Made by a program: the position numbers and the translations under genes. A stretch of DNA of 38,044 nucleotides from Melioribacteraceae bacterium (lineage in GTDB: Bacteria > Bacteroidota > Ignavibacteria > Ignavibacteriales > Melioribacteraceae): positions 1 through 38,044 of the forward strand of contig JALSTB010000142.1 of the NCBI GenBank assembly GCA_026983955.1, read 5' to 3'. The notes under the pieces were generated by a model, which saw only the letters and a list, made by a program, of their open reading frames with translations, was not told where the DNA came from and did not search any database. Positions 21,779 through 29,829 of this stretch are shown here, one piece after another; the stretch's first letter is position 1; each line of letters starts with the position of its first letter.

Positions 21779-22780
21779 ATGAGTTTTCCTTTTATTAAAA
21801 TGCCAGATGGTGTAATATTAGACGATAAAGTTTCTACAGATGTGTATGGGAAATTTACGGTTCAACCGCTGGAAAGGGGATTCGGTGTTACTTTAGGTAA
21901 TGCTTTCCGGAGAGTTTTGCTCTCATCCTTGCCCGGCGCTGCAATTACGGCTATTAAAATCGACGGAATTTTGCACGAATTTACCACCATTCCGGGCGTA
22001 GTTGAAGATGTGTTGGAATTGATTTTGAATTTGAAAAAAATTAGAATGAAAATAACCAATAAAAAAGCTTACAAACTCGAAGTTTCTTTAACCGGTCCTT
22101 ACGAATTTACCGGAAAAGACCTTCAGGAAGCTTCACCGGATATTGAAATATTGAATCCGGATGAACACATTGCAACTTTGAATGAAGGTGCAAAATTAAA
22201 TATGGAATTACGCTTCGGCATGGGCAAAGGTTATGTTCCGGCCGACCAACAAAATATAGTTGACCAAACGATCGGTATAATTCCGATAGATTCGATTTTT
22301 ACTCCGATCAGAAATGTACGTTACGATGTTGAAAATGTTAGAATTGGCGAAAGTAACGAATTTGAAAAATTAACTTTGGAAATAACCACCGACGGTTCGA
22401 TGACCCCGGAAGAAGCGCTTTCCAACGCCGGAATTATTTTGCGCGACCATGTAAACATGTTCGTCAATTTTGAAGTTGAACCGGAAGAAGAAAAGGTTGA
22501 AAGTGAAAAAGACGCCGAGTTCGAAAGGATAAAGAAAGTTCTGAAAACTAATGTGGACGATTTGGAATTGAGCGTACGCTCGCATAATTGCCTTAAAGCT
22601 GCGAATATTAAAACTTTAGGCGATTTAGTCCGCAGAGATGAAAGCGAATTGCTTAAATTCAGAAACTTCGGAAGAAAATCACTATCCGAATTGGTTGAAT
22701 TGGTAGAAAATTATAATTTGGAATTCGGAATGGATGTGGATAAATACCTCAAAGACGATTCCGATTCCACTCAAAACTAG
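21779..22780 (+). CDS. rpoA: RNA polymerase alpha subunit
   Basis: Assembly platform of RNA polymerase, 333 aa. The N-terminal domain has QPLERGFGVTLGNAFRRVLL, the dimerisation motif. A glutamate-rich linker lies near residues 235-250, and the C-terminal domain has LELSVRSHNCLKAANIKTLGD with the two HhH helices that bind UP elements and activators. Standard position between rpsD and rplQ. A GATGGGGATAA stretch precedes the ATG. Confidence 0.98.
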   Translation: MSFPFIKMPDGVILDDKVSTDVYGKFTVQPLERGFGVTLGNAFRRVLLSSLPGAAITAIKIDGILHEFTTIPGVVEDVLELILNLKKIRMKITNKKAYKLEVSLTGPYEFTGKDLQEASPDIEILNPDEHIATLNEGAKLNMELRFGMGKGYVPADQQNIVDQTIGIIPIDSIFTPIRNVRYDVENVRIGESNEFEKLTLEITTDGSMTPEEALSNAGIILRDHVNMFVNFEVEPEEEKVESEKDAEFERIKKVLKTNVDDLELSVRSHNCLKAANIKTLGDLVRRDESELLKFRNFGRKSLSELVELVENYNLEFGMDVDKYLKDDSDSTQN

Positions 22781-22798
22781 ATATTAAGGGTAATTGTA

Positions 22799-23590
22799 AT
22801 GAGACACAGAGTTAAAGGTAAAAAATTAGGAAGAACTGCTGCACATAGAAAAGCCACTTTGCGGGCTTTGTCTACTGCATTAATAAAACACAAAAGAATT
22901 AAAACTACCGTTGCAAAGGCAAAAGCGTTAAGAACTTTTGTTGAACCTTTAATAACCAAAGCTAAAAAAGATACGGTTCACTCAAGAAGATTAATTGCCC
23001 GTGAAATTCACGATAAAACGGTTGTACAAGAACTTTTTAACGAAGTTATTCCCAAAATCGGTGACAGACCCGGCGGTTACACCAGAATAGTTAGATTGGG
23101 CAACCGCGTAGGTGATGCGGCGGAAATGGCAATAATCGAATTGGTAGATTACAATGATGTTAACGTGAAGAAACCGAAAAAATCAAAAAAGAAAGCGGAA
23201 AAAGTAGAAGAAAAAACCGTAGAAACCAAGACTGAAACCAAAGAAGAAACGAAAGCCACTGCAGAAGAACCGCAAGAAAGTAAGAAGGAAGAAGCTGCAG
23301 AAGAAAAAAGTGCGGAAGCTGATGACTTAACCAAAATTGAAGGTATTGGTCCTAAAATTGCCGAATTAATGAAAGCAGAAAATATCAACACCTTTGCCGA
23401 TCTCGCAAGTACCGGTGTTGATAAACTCAAAGAAATTCTTGCTGCAGCCGGCGGCAGATATAAATCGCACGACCCTTCCACTTGGCCGCAACAAGCTAAA
23501 TTGGCTGCAGACGGAAAGTGGGACGAATTGAAAAAATTACAAGATGAATTGGACGGCGGAAGAGTAAAGAAAGACGATTCCGGAAAATAA
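22799..23590 (+). CDS. rplQ: 50S ribosomal protein L17 fused to a C-terminal helix-hairpin-helix domain
   Basis: Large-subunit protein near the tunnel exit. Residues 1 to about 118 are a complete L17 ([37 protein letters not shown]). They are followed by a low-complexity K/E/A/T linker at about 123-174 and a folded-looking tail at about 175-255. The tail has a helix-hairpin-helix motif ([15 protein letters not shown], 177-191) and a tryptophan-containing segment ([13 protein letters not shown]). The total of 263 aa is about twice the usual length. Similar HhH tails are known on ribosomal proteins of some FCB bacteria. Their role is unknown; binding to rRNA or DNA is inference. Confidence 0.93.
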   Translation: MRHRVKGKKLGRTAAHRKATLRALSTALIKHKRIKTTVAKAKALRTFVEPLITKAKKDTVHSRRLIAREIHDKTVVQELFNEVIPKIGDRPGGYTRIVRLGNRVGDAAEMAIIELVDYNDVNVKKPKKSKKKAEKVEEKTVETKTETKEETKATAEEPQESKKEEAAEEKSAEADDLTKIEGIGPKIAELMKAENINTFADLASTGVDKLKEILAAAGGRYKSHDPSTWPQQAKLAADGKWDELKKLQDELDGGRVKKDDSGK

Positions 23591-23603
23591 TTCTATTCAA
23601 ATT

Positions 23604-23701
23604 AAGAGATTATCCGGTACCTTTTTGAGTTTAACTTAAATAAAATTTTACTATTATTACAACTCAAATTCAGGTAAAATTTAAGGATAATCTCTTTTTT
23701 T
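23604..23701 (+). promoter_or_regulatory. Long-range inverted repeat and T-run between rplQ and engB
   Basis: AAGAGATTATCC (23604-23615) is perfectly complementary to GGATAATCTCTT (23685-23696), 12 bp with 69 nt between. A second complementary pair nests inside: TTGAGTT (about 23624-23630) with AACTCAA (about 23661-23667). A T-run covers 23695-23701 and the engB ATG follows directly at 23702. The outer 3' arm plus T-run could act as the rplQ-operon terminator. The same arm covers part of the only Shine-Dalgarno-like AAGGA (23683-23687), so it could also restrict engB translation. Confidence 0.55.
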
Positions 23702-24292
23702 ATGCCCTCAATAAAATTTTACAAATCTATTGGTAATATTCAGAATTTACCGAAGGGAAAAATACCCGAAGTGGTGCTTTGCGGGCGTGCTAACGTTGGT
23801 AAATCTTCATTCATCAATTCCTTTTTCAACCGGAAAAATATTGCCAAAACCAGTTCAACGCCGGGTAAAACCAAATCGATAAATTATTTTTCGATAAACG
23901 GTCAATTCTATTTGGTCGATTTGCCAGGATACGGTTTTTCCAAAGTTTCAAAAAAAGAACAGGAAAAATGGTCGGTATTAATTGAAGAATATTTCAGCAA
24001 AAGTAAAAACATAAAATTAATACTTCACTTAATCGATAGCAGACACGAGCCTACCAAATTGGATAGATTACTTAATGAATATATAAATAAATTAAGATTA
24101 AACTACATCGTGGTGTTTACCAAAGTTGATAAACTTAAACAATCGGAAATGGCAAAATTGAAAAATGGAATGCAAAAAATGCTTCCCGGATTGGTATTCG
24201 GTAAAAATGCATTTTTATATTCTTCGGTATCCAAAACCGGGAAAAAAGAAATTAAAGACTTTCTAACCAAGTCGCTAAACATAAAATTATAA
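23702..24292 (+). CDS. engB: Ribosome biogenesis GTPase EngB (YihA/YsxC)
   Basis: GTPase needed for late assembly of the 50S subunit, 196 aa, normal length. G1 is GRANVGKS at residues 28-35, G2 lies in SSTPGKT, G3 is DLPG at about 73-76, G4 TKVD and G5 SSVS. The start ATG at 23702 directly follows a T-run and has no well-placed Shine-Dalgarno. It lies just after the ribosomal cluster, matching its role, but appears to be a separate or attenuated unit. Confidence 0.95.
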   Translation: MPSIKFYKSIGNIQNLPKGKIPEVVLCGRANVGKSSFINSFFNRKNIAKTSSTPGKTKSINYFSINGQFYLVDLPGYGFSKVSKKEQEKWSVLIEEYFSKSKNIKLILHLIDSRHEPTKLDRLLNEYINKLRLNYIVVFTKVDKLKQSEMAKLKNGMQKMLPGLVFGKNAFLYSSVSKTGKKEIKDFLTKSLNIKL

Positions 24293-24423
24293 TAATTAAA
24301 CTAATAAATTTTGTGGAAATTGTTGAATTTATTCAAATATCCCGCTCATCAAACAAAATATTTTTATAAATTTGTATTAATTTGAAAGAAAAATGATTGG
24401 AATAAAATAATTTAACGGGACCG
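24293..24423 (+). other. Intergenic region before the GAF gene, possible promoter
   Basis: A 131-bp, very AT-rich gap. It contains the small palindrome TTGAAT-TT-ATTCAA (24323-24336) and an exact match to the Bacteroidota-type -7 element TAnnTTTG (TAAATTTG, 24367-24374). No matching -33 TTG is at the expected distance, so the promoter call is weak. Confidence 0.25.
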
Positions 24424-26304
24424 ATGGGATTAAGCACAAGAGACAAAAAAAGAATACTTATTTTCCTTATAATTCCTCTTTTGTTATTGGTGCCGATTTT
24501 CTCCGATAATTTAACTTTAAAGATTATTGCAGGAATCGTACTGGTAATTTACGTGGGATTCATCATATTTTTACGCGATTCCATCCGCATAAAGGAAATC
24601 TTTGAGAACGATGACGACTTGTTTATTGCCGTTGACGATGACGAAGGCAGTGGTGGCAGTAAACCTTACGATACGGATGCCGGGGAAGATTTTCAAATTA
24701 TTTCCGGTAAACCGGAAGTTGAAACCATGAAAATAGAAACTTACCCACAACCGGTCCGTTCAGGAAAGAAAATACTTGTTAAGCCTGAAAACCTTAAAGA
24801 ATCTTTCGAGAAAATTGTTTTTGAAAAAGTGCCGGAAGGTATTAATTTCGATGAGCAGTTTGAGTTTGTACTCGAAAAACTTTTGAGCGTCATTAAAGAA
24901 ACGTTTTTAGCACATTCGGTGGTTTTTTACTGGTATAACAAACGTAAAAACAAATTGTCGCTCGAAAAATTCGTAACCGATTCAACCTCATTCCGTGAAG
25001 AGGATTTGGAATTGGAAAACGATATACTCAGCAAAATCGTTTTGAAAGAAGAACCGGAACTCCTGACCGATATCCTTGCTTCCGCAGAATTGGACGTAAT
25101 ACGTTACTACGACGGCTCTCAAGGAATTAAAAGCTTTGTAGGTGTTCCGCTTTTTTACAATAAAAAGTTAACCGGAGTACTTGCGCTCGATTCAAAAGCA
25201 AAAGATAATTTCGGAATTGAAACGATTTACCATCTCGGAAGGTTCGTAAGGGTTATTGCAATTATTATTTCGTTGTTCGAAGAACGGTTTACCGATTCTC
25301 AATCGCAACAAAGATTAAATGCTTTGTTAACTGTAATTGAAGGCAGCAAAAAATTTGATGATGAAAATGATTTATACGAAATTATTGTTGGAACGGTTGA
25401 GGATTTGATCCCTTGGGATGTTTTTTCATTTGTCTATTTCGATCCGGTTGAACAAAAATTCAAAATATTGAAATCGAAAAACAACAAACCGCTCAAGTAC
25501 GTGGGGGAAAACCTTGAAGTTCAACTGGAAAGAACGCTTGTTGGCAAGGCAATTCTTTCCGGCGCTCCCGTTTATGTGGAAGATACGGGCAATAAAAAAT
25601 ACATTAGATTTTCGGAAAACGAAGACATTCATTTCGACGGGTCTTTCCTCGCAGTTCCTTTAATTTACGATAATCAGAATTATGGCGTTTTATGTTTTGA
25701 AAGTTTGAAGAAACATATTTATACCAATTCCGACGTTCAATTCATGAAAACGGTTTCCAAACTTTTTTCATTTATGGTTTATTCGTTTTCGACCAATTCC
25801 ATACTTAAAAAACTTCTCTCCGTTGATGTGGAAACAAGAACATTAAATGCCGATACGTTTTTCGAGCGAATGGAAAACGATTTGATTAAAGCAAATGATG
25901 TGAAGGTACCGAGCGCAATTGCACTTATCCAAATAGATGAATTTTTGGATGAAGGAACACTTTTCGAAGAAGATCCGTTTCCGAAAGTTTTAATGGAAAT
26001 TACGGAAATGATTAAAAATGAAATCACAAAACTTGAACTTCTGGGAAGATTACAGGAAAGGATTTTCGGTGTTTACTTTTTTAATAAAACAACCAAGGAT
26101 GTTTTCCTTTGGGCTGAAAAACTCAGGATCAAAATTGCACGGAAACCGATTGCCGTACTTTCCAAACAAACCACTTTTACCGTTTCAATCGGTGTTGCAT
26201 CGGCGCAAGGGAAGACCGATGTAAGCGAAGTTTTGCATAATGCCGAATTGGCGCTCAATAAAGCATTGGAAAAAGGCGGAAATTCAGTAAAGAGTATAAA
26301 CTAG
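24424..26304 (+). CDS. Membrane-anchored tandem-GAF protein with degenerate GGDEF domain
   Basis: A 626-aa protein. Two transmembrane helices (about 11-25 and 33-50) are followed by an acidic linker, a first GAF-like domain (about 140-285, FVGVPLFYNKKLTGVLALDS), a second GAF-like domain (about 300-455, FLAVPLIYDNQNYGVLCFES) and a C-terminal GGDEF-like fold (about 467-626). The catalytic GGDEF position reads QERIF (GRLQERIFGVYF, from 541), so diguanylate cyclase activity is unlikely, although the later SIGVAS strand is kept. It is probably a signal sensor or scaffold with unknown ligand. Its stop overlaps the deoB start by 1 nt. The specific function is not known to me. Confidence 0.85.
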   Translation: MGLSTRDKKRILIFLIIPLLLLVPIFSDNLTLKIIAGIVLVIYVGFIIFLRDSIRIKEIFENDDDLFIAVDDDEGSGGSKPYDTDAGEDFQIISGKPEVETMKIETYPQPVRSGKKILVKPENLKESFEKIVFEKVPEGINFDEQFEFVLEKLLSVIKETFLAHSVVFYWYNKRKNKLSLEKFVTDSTSFREEDLELENDILSKIVLKEEPELLTDILASAELDVIRYYDGSQGIKSFVGVPLFYNKKLTGVLALDSKAKDNFGIETIYHLGRFVRVIAIIISLFEERFTDSQSQQRLNALLTVIEGSKKFDDENDLYEIIVGTVEDLIPWDVFSFVYFDPVEQKFKILKSKNNKPLKYVGENLEVQLERTLVGKAILSGAPVYVEDTGNKKYIRFSENEDIHFDGSFLAVPLIYDNQNYGVLCFESLKKHIYTNSDVQFMKTVSKLFSFMVYSFSTNSILKKLLSVDVETRTLNADTFFERMENDLIKANDVKVPSAIALIQIDEFLDEGTLFEEDPFPKVLMEITEMIKNEITKLELLGRLQERIFGVYFFNKTTKDVFLWAEKLRIKIARKPIAVLSKQTTFTVSIGVASAQGKTDVSEVLHNAELALNKALEKGGNSVKSIN

Positions 26305-27467
26305 TGAAAAATTTTTTAGTAATTGTTTTGGACGGGGTGGGAATCGGGGAATTACCCGATGCAACTGATTACAACGATGTTGGCAGCAATACCTTAAAGA
26401 ATATTTCCGAAGTTGTGGGTGGATTGAATTTACCAAATTTGGAGAAATTCGGATTGGGAAATATTGAGAACCTGAAAGGCGTAGCCCGGGTGCAAAACCC
26501 TCTCGCTTCTTTCGGGAAAATGCAAGAAGTATCAATTGGGAAAGATTCCACTTCGGGTCATTGGGAAATAGGAGGACTAAAAGTCGATTTTAAATTTCCC
26601 GTTTACCCCGATGGATTTCCGGAAGATATAATCAATAAATTTATGCAGGAAACCGGCGTTAAAGGTGTTCTTGGCAACAAACCTGCATCGGGCACACAAA
26701 TAATTCAAGAATTGGGTGACGAACATGTGAAAACCGGATATCCGATTGTTTACACTTCTGCCGATTCGGTTTTTCAAATTGCTGCACACGAAGAGGTTAT
26801 TCCCTTGCAGCGTTTATACGAAATCTGTGAAATCACACGCAACAAAGTAATGATTGGCGAACATACCGTGGGAAGGATTATTGCAAGACCGTTCGTCGGC
26901 ACTAGCGGGAATTACACCAGAACTACCAACAGAAAAGATTTTTCGGTCGATCCGGTGGGAAAAACAATTTTGGATTACTGCAGTGAAAACGGAATTCAAA
27001 CGGTTGGGATCGGGAAAGTAAACGATTTATTTAATTATAAAGGCATTAACGTTAGTGTGAAAACGAAATCGAATGCCGAAGGGATAGAGAAAATAATTGA
27101 ATTTGCCGGTAAATCGGAGCAAAGTTTTATTTTTGCAAATCTGGTTGATTTCGATGTTTATTTCGGTCACCGTAACGATCCGGAAGGTTTTCATAAGGCA
27201 TTAATCGAGTTCGACAATGCTGTGCCGGAAATAGTTGAGAAATTGGATGAATCCGACGCTTTGATAATTACCGCCGATCACGGTAATGATCCCACAACGC
27301 CAAGTACGGATCACAGCAGGGAATATGTTCCGTTGCTTTTTTACAGGAAAAATAAACCTGCTAAAAATTTGGGAATCCGCCAAACATTTTCGGACGTTGC
27401 GCAAACTGTTGCCGATTTTTACGGAATAAAAAACGGTTTGAGAGGGGAGAGTTTTTTATTTGCTTAA
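26304..27467 (+). CDS. deoB: Phosphopentomutase
   Basis: Interconverts ribose 1-phosphate and ribose 5-phosphate (and the deoxy forms) in nucleoside salvage, 387 aa, alkaline-phosphatase superfamily. Metal and active-site motifs are visible: LDGVGIGELPDA near the N-terminus, GKDSTSGHWE with the phosphorylated Thr, VDFDVYFGHRND, and ITADHGNDPTTPSTDHSREY. The start is GTG at 26304 within the TAGTG overlap with the upstream GAF gene, so it is likely cotranscribed and coupled. The restriction island begins 32 bp after its stop. Confidence 0.96.
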   Translation: MKNFLVIVLDGVGIGELPDATDYNDVGSNTLKNISEVVGGLNLPNLEKFGLGNIENLKGVARVQNPLASFGKMQEVSIGKDSTSGHWEIGGLKVDFKFPVYPDGFPEDIINKFMQETGVKGVLGNKPASGTQIIQELGDEHVKTGYPIVYTSADSVFQIAAHEEVIPLQRLYEICEITRNKVMIGEHTVGRIIARPFVGTSGNYTRTTNRKDFSVDPVGKTILDYCSENGIQTVGIGKVNDLFNYKGINVSVKTKSNAEGIEKIIEFAGKSEQSFIFANLVDFDVYFGHRNDPEGFHKALIEFDNAVPEIVEKLDESDALIITADHGNDPTTPSTDHSREYVPLLFYRKNKPAKNLGIRQTFSDVAQTVADFYGIKNGLRGESFLFA

Positions 27468-27499
27468 ATTGTTTTAATAAAAAATTATTAAACTGAATC

Positions 27500-28423
27500 A
27501 TGGAAATTAAATTCAAGGCAAAACCATTTGTTAAATGGGCAGGTGGGAAAAACCAACTATTAAATGAAATTGAAAATGTTATACCAGCTCAATTAAAAAC
27601 AAATGAGTTTATTTACATAGAACCTTTCGTAGGAGGTGGTGCGGTTCTGTTTTGGATTTTACAAAAATATCCAAATATAAGAACTGCTGTAATCAACGAT
27701 ATTAATTCAGATTTAATAAATTCTTATATCACAATAAAAGAAAATGTGGAAGAACTCATTGTAATTCTTAAAAAACTAGAAGACATGTATTACTCTTTTT
27801 TGAATAACTTAGAAAAGAAGAAGAAATTTTATTATTCCAAAAGGGAACTGTTTAATAAAAGGATATCCGACAAAGTAACTCAAACGGCATTATTCATTTT
27901 TCTTAATAGAACATGTTTTAATGGTTTATATCGGGTAAATCGTAAAAATGAATTTAATGTGCCAATAGGCAGCTATAAAAAACCAATGATTTGCGATGAA
28001 GCTAATTTGCGGGCTGTAAGTAAACTGTTGCAAAAAGTCATTATTTTAAACGGTGATTTTGAACAAACATTGCAGTATGCTAAAAACACTACATTATTTT
28101 ATTTTGATCCTCCTTATAAACCATTAAGCCAAACATCAAGTTTTAATTCATACACAAAAGATGAATTTAATGATAAAGAACAGATAAGACTTGCAAAATT
28201 TTGTATAAAAATAGATTTGCTTGGATATAAATGGATTTTAAGTAATTCTGATGTTAAAGGAAAAAATCCGAATGACAATTTTTTTGATGAATTATATGGA
28301 CAATTTAATATTAAGCGGGTTATGGCAAGAAGGAATATAAATTCAAATCCGAATAAAAGAGGTGAATTAACGGAATTATTAATTACAAATTATGGTTATG
28401 AAGAAATTATGTCAATTGCTTAA
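27500..28423 (+). CDS. Dam-like DNA adenine methyltransferase of a DpnII-type system (GATC)
   Basis: A 307-aa alpha-class N6-adenine methyltransferase related to Dam and DpnM. The SAM-binding FVKWAGGK is at residues 10-17, motif I EPFVGGGA at 41-48, the Dam-family segment RTCFNGLYRVNRKNEFNVP from 137, and catalytic DPPY at 203-206. GATC specificity is inferred from Dam family resemblance and the adjacent DpnII-type endonuclease. It is expected to protect host DNA. Only 32 bp separate it from deoB. Its codons are visibly more AT-rich than its left neighbour. It overlaps the next gene by 32 nt. Confidence 0.93.
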   Translation: MEIKFKAKPFVKWAGGKNQLLNEIENVIPAQLKTNEFIYIEPFVGGGAVLFWILQKYPNIRTAVINDINSDLINSYITIKENVEELIVILKKLEDMYYSFLNNLEKKKKFYYSKRELFNKRISDKVTQTALFIFLNRTCFNGLYRVNRKNEFNVPIGSYKKPMICDEANLRAVSKLLQKVIILNGDFEQTLQYAKNTTLFYFDPPYKPLSQTSSFNSYTKDEFNDKEQIRLAKFCIKIDLLGYKWILSNSDVKGKNPNDNFFDELYGQFNIKRVMARRNINSNPNKRGELTELLITNYGYEEIMSIA

Positions 28424-29303
28424 TAAAAAAGAAGATGAACTTTTTAATGAATTGTCTTCAACATTTAAGAAAAAAATTACTCAATGGAGTTATTTTATAA
28501 ACTGGAAAAAAGTTTTGCAAAACATTAAACCAATTGAGAAGGAGTTAAATTTATTAAATTATTTGATTGGTAAAAATAACTTACAAAAAGAGACGGTAGA
28601 TTTGTTAGTAAAATATCCTGAAACAATTAAAGCCATTCCTTTGCTTTTAGCAATTAGGGAAAATTCTTTGGAAGTATTAATTGATACCAGAAATTTTATT
28701 TATCGCGAATTTGACTTTTCTAAAAGGAAATATTCAAAAGAAGAAATAAAATCTTTTGCAGATTTCATATTAAAAAGCGGATTGGGAGAACTTTTAAAGG
28801 GCAAAAAAATAAAGAATTTAGTTGATTATGCCACTGGTGTTGAGGTTGGATTAGACAGTAATGGAAGAAAAAACAGAGGCGGCAGTCTTATGGAAAATTT
28901 GGTTGAAGATTTTATCAGAGATACCTGTAAAGAGTTAGATATTGAATATTTGCCACAAGCCACCGCAAAGAAAATAAAAGAAAAATGGAATATTAATGTG
29001 CAAGTAGACAAGTCGTCAAGAATTATTGATTTTGCCATTAACAAAAACGGAAAACTTTATTTTATTGAAGTGAATTTTTATGGTGGAGGCGGTTCTAAAC
29101 TCAAATCAACAGCAACCGAATATATTCGAATGAATGAATATTGGAATGAACAAGGTATTGAGTTTATTTGGATAACCGATGGTGCCGGTTGGCAATCCAC
29201 CTTAAAACCTTTAAGGGAGTATTTTGACAAAGCCGATTATTTGTTGAATTTAGAAATGTTAAGAACTGGAATTTTAAAAAGAATATTGAATAATGGCTAT
29301 TAG
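28392..29303 (+). CDS. DpnII-family type II restriction endonuclease (GATC)
   Basis: A 303-aa protein resembling DpnII/MboI-type enzymes, which cut unmethylated GATC. The family signature IEVNFYGGGGSKL (225-237) is clear. The likely PD-(D/E)XK-type site is D213 (RIIDF) and E226-V-N228, with N in place of the usual lysine, plus upstream E168/E172. ATG 28392 is used. A second in-frame ATG is at 28398, and neither has a clear Shine-Dalgarno. The 32-nt overlap with the methyltransferase suggests that translation of the nuclease depends on it. The 3' end overlaps the next gene by 11 nt. Confidence 0.9.
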   Translation: MVMKKLCQLLNKKEDELFNELSSTFKKKITQWSYFINWKKVLQNIKPIEKELNLLNYLIGKNNLQKETVDLLVKYPETIKAIPLLLAIRENSLEVLIDTRNFIYREFDFSKRKYSKEEIKSFADFILKSGLGELLKGKKIKNLVDYATGVEVGLDSNGRKNRGGSLMENLVEDFIRDTCKELDIEYLPQATAKKIKEKWNINVQVDKSSRIIDFAINKNGKLYFIEVNFYGGGGSKLKSTATEYIRMNEYWNEQGIEFIWITDGAGWQSTLKPLREYFDKADYLLNLEMLRTGILKRILNNGY

Positions 29304-29829
29304 GAACGATAATTCAATAAATATTGAATTATGTAATATTGAAAGCTACACAACAAGAGATGCAGTTAGAACATTTCTTTTACAACAATGGGCACAAGAA
29401 AACGTTGGCAATAAATATAGATATTTTGTTGAAACGCTTGCTGACGGTTCTAGAATATATTTAGAAAGACCAGGAAGATTAAATAAAGGTTGTGATTTTG
29501 TTATTTATGCTGAAAATAAATATTTATGGAAGAATGGAAATGACAGACCACCTGATCACGATTTTGTATTAGATGATTTAAGAAATAAAAAACAAATGTT
29601 AACCCCAACACATTGGCAAAATTTATTAAAAGGAATTCTAGTTATATATAATTGTGGAACATATAGTACAGCTTTACAACAGATGGGTAAACTACCTATT
29701 GTATCTGGTCATAGCTATGAATTATTACTAAAGCTTATACGGTGGTTTTTTAATGAACAAGACGTTACATATTGGTCCGGTCAAGGCAGAGCAATGTTTT
29801 ATAATGCTATACAAAGTATTTATTTATGA
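29293..29829 (+). CDS. Unrecognised protein in the DpnII-type operon
   Basis: A 178-aa soluble protein with no family I recognise. It is rich in aromatic residues (several W and Y), with one internal hydrophobic stretch (LLKGILVIYN, about 111-120) and no signal peptide or complete nuclease or methyltransferase motif. It overlaps the endonuclease by 11 nt and the second methyltransferase by 4 nt (ATGA), so it is a full member of the operon. Classical dpnM-dpnA-dpnB loci do not contain it. It could be an accessory specificity or regulatory factor, or a separate defence function. No helix-turn-helix is obvious, which argues against a simple controller protein. Confidence 0.8.
   Translation: MAIRNDNSINIELCNIESYTTRDAVRTFLLQQWAQENVGNKYRYFVETLADGSRIYLERPGRLNKGCDFVIYAENKYLWKNGNDRPPDHDFVLDDLRNKKQMLTPTHWQNLLKGILVIYNCGTYSTALQQMGKLPIVSGHSYELLLKLIRWFFNEQDVTYWSGQGRAMFYNAIQSIYL

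Noticed and set aside
24323-24336. Palindrome TTGAAT-TT-ATTCAA upstream of the GAF gene as an operator
   Set aside because: Six-base arms made mostly of A and T are expected often in such AT-rich spacers, and nothing ties it to a regulator.
29293-29829. Possible PD-(D/E)XK nuclease site in the unknown island protein (RPPDHD...DDLRNKK)
   Set aside because: The spacing and surrounding hydrophobic strands do not fit the fold, and a PD followed by charged residues is common by chance.
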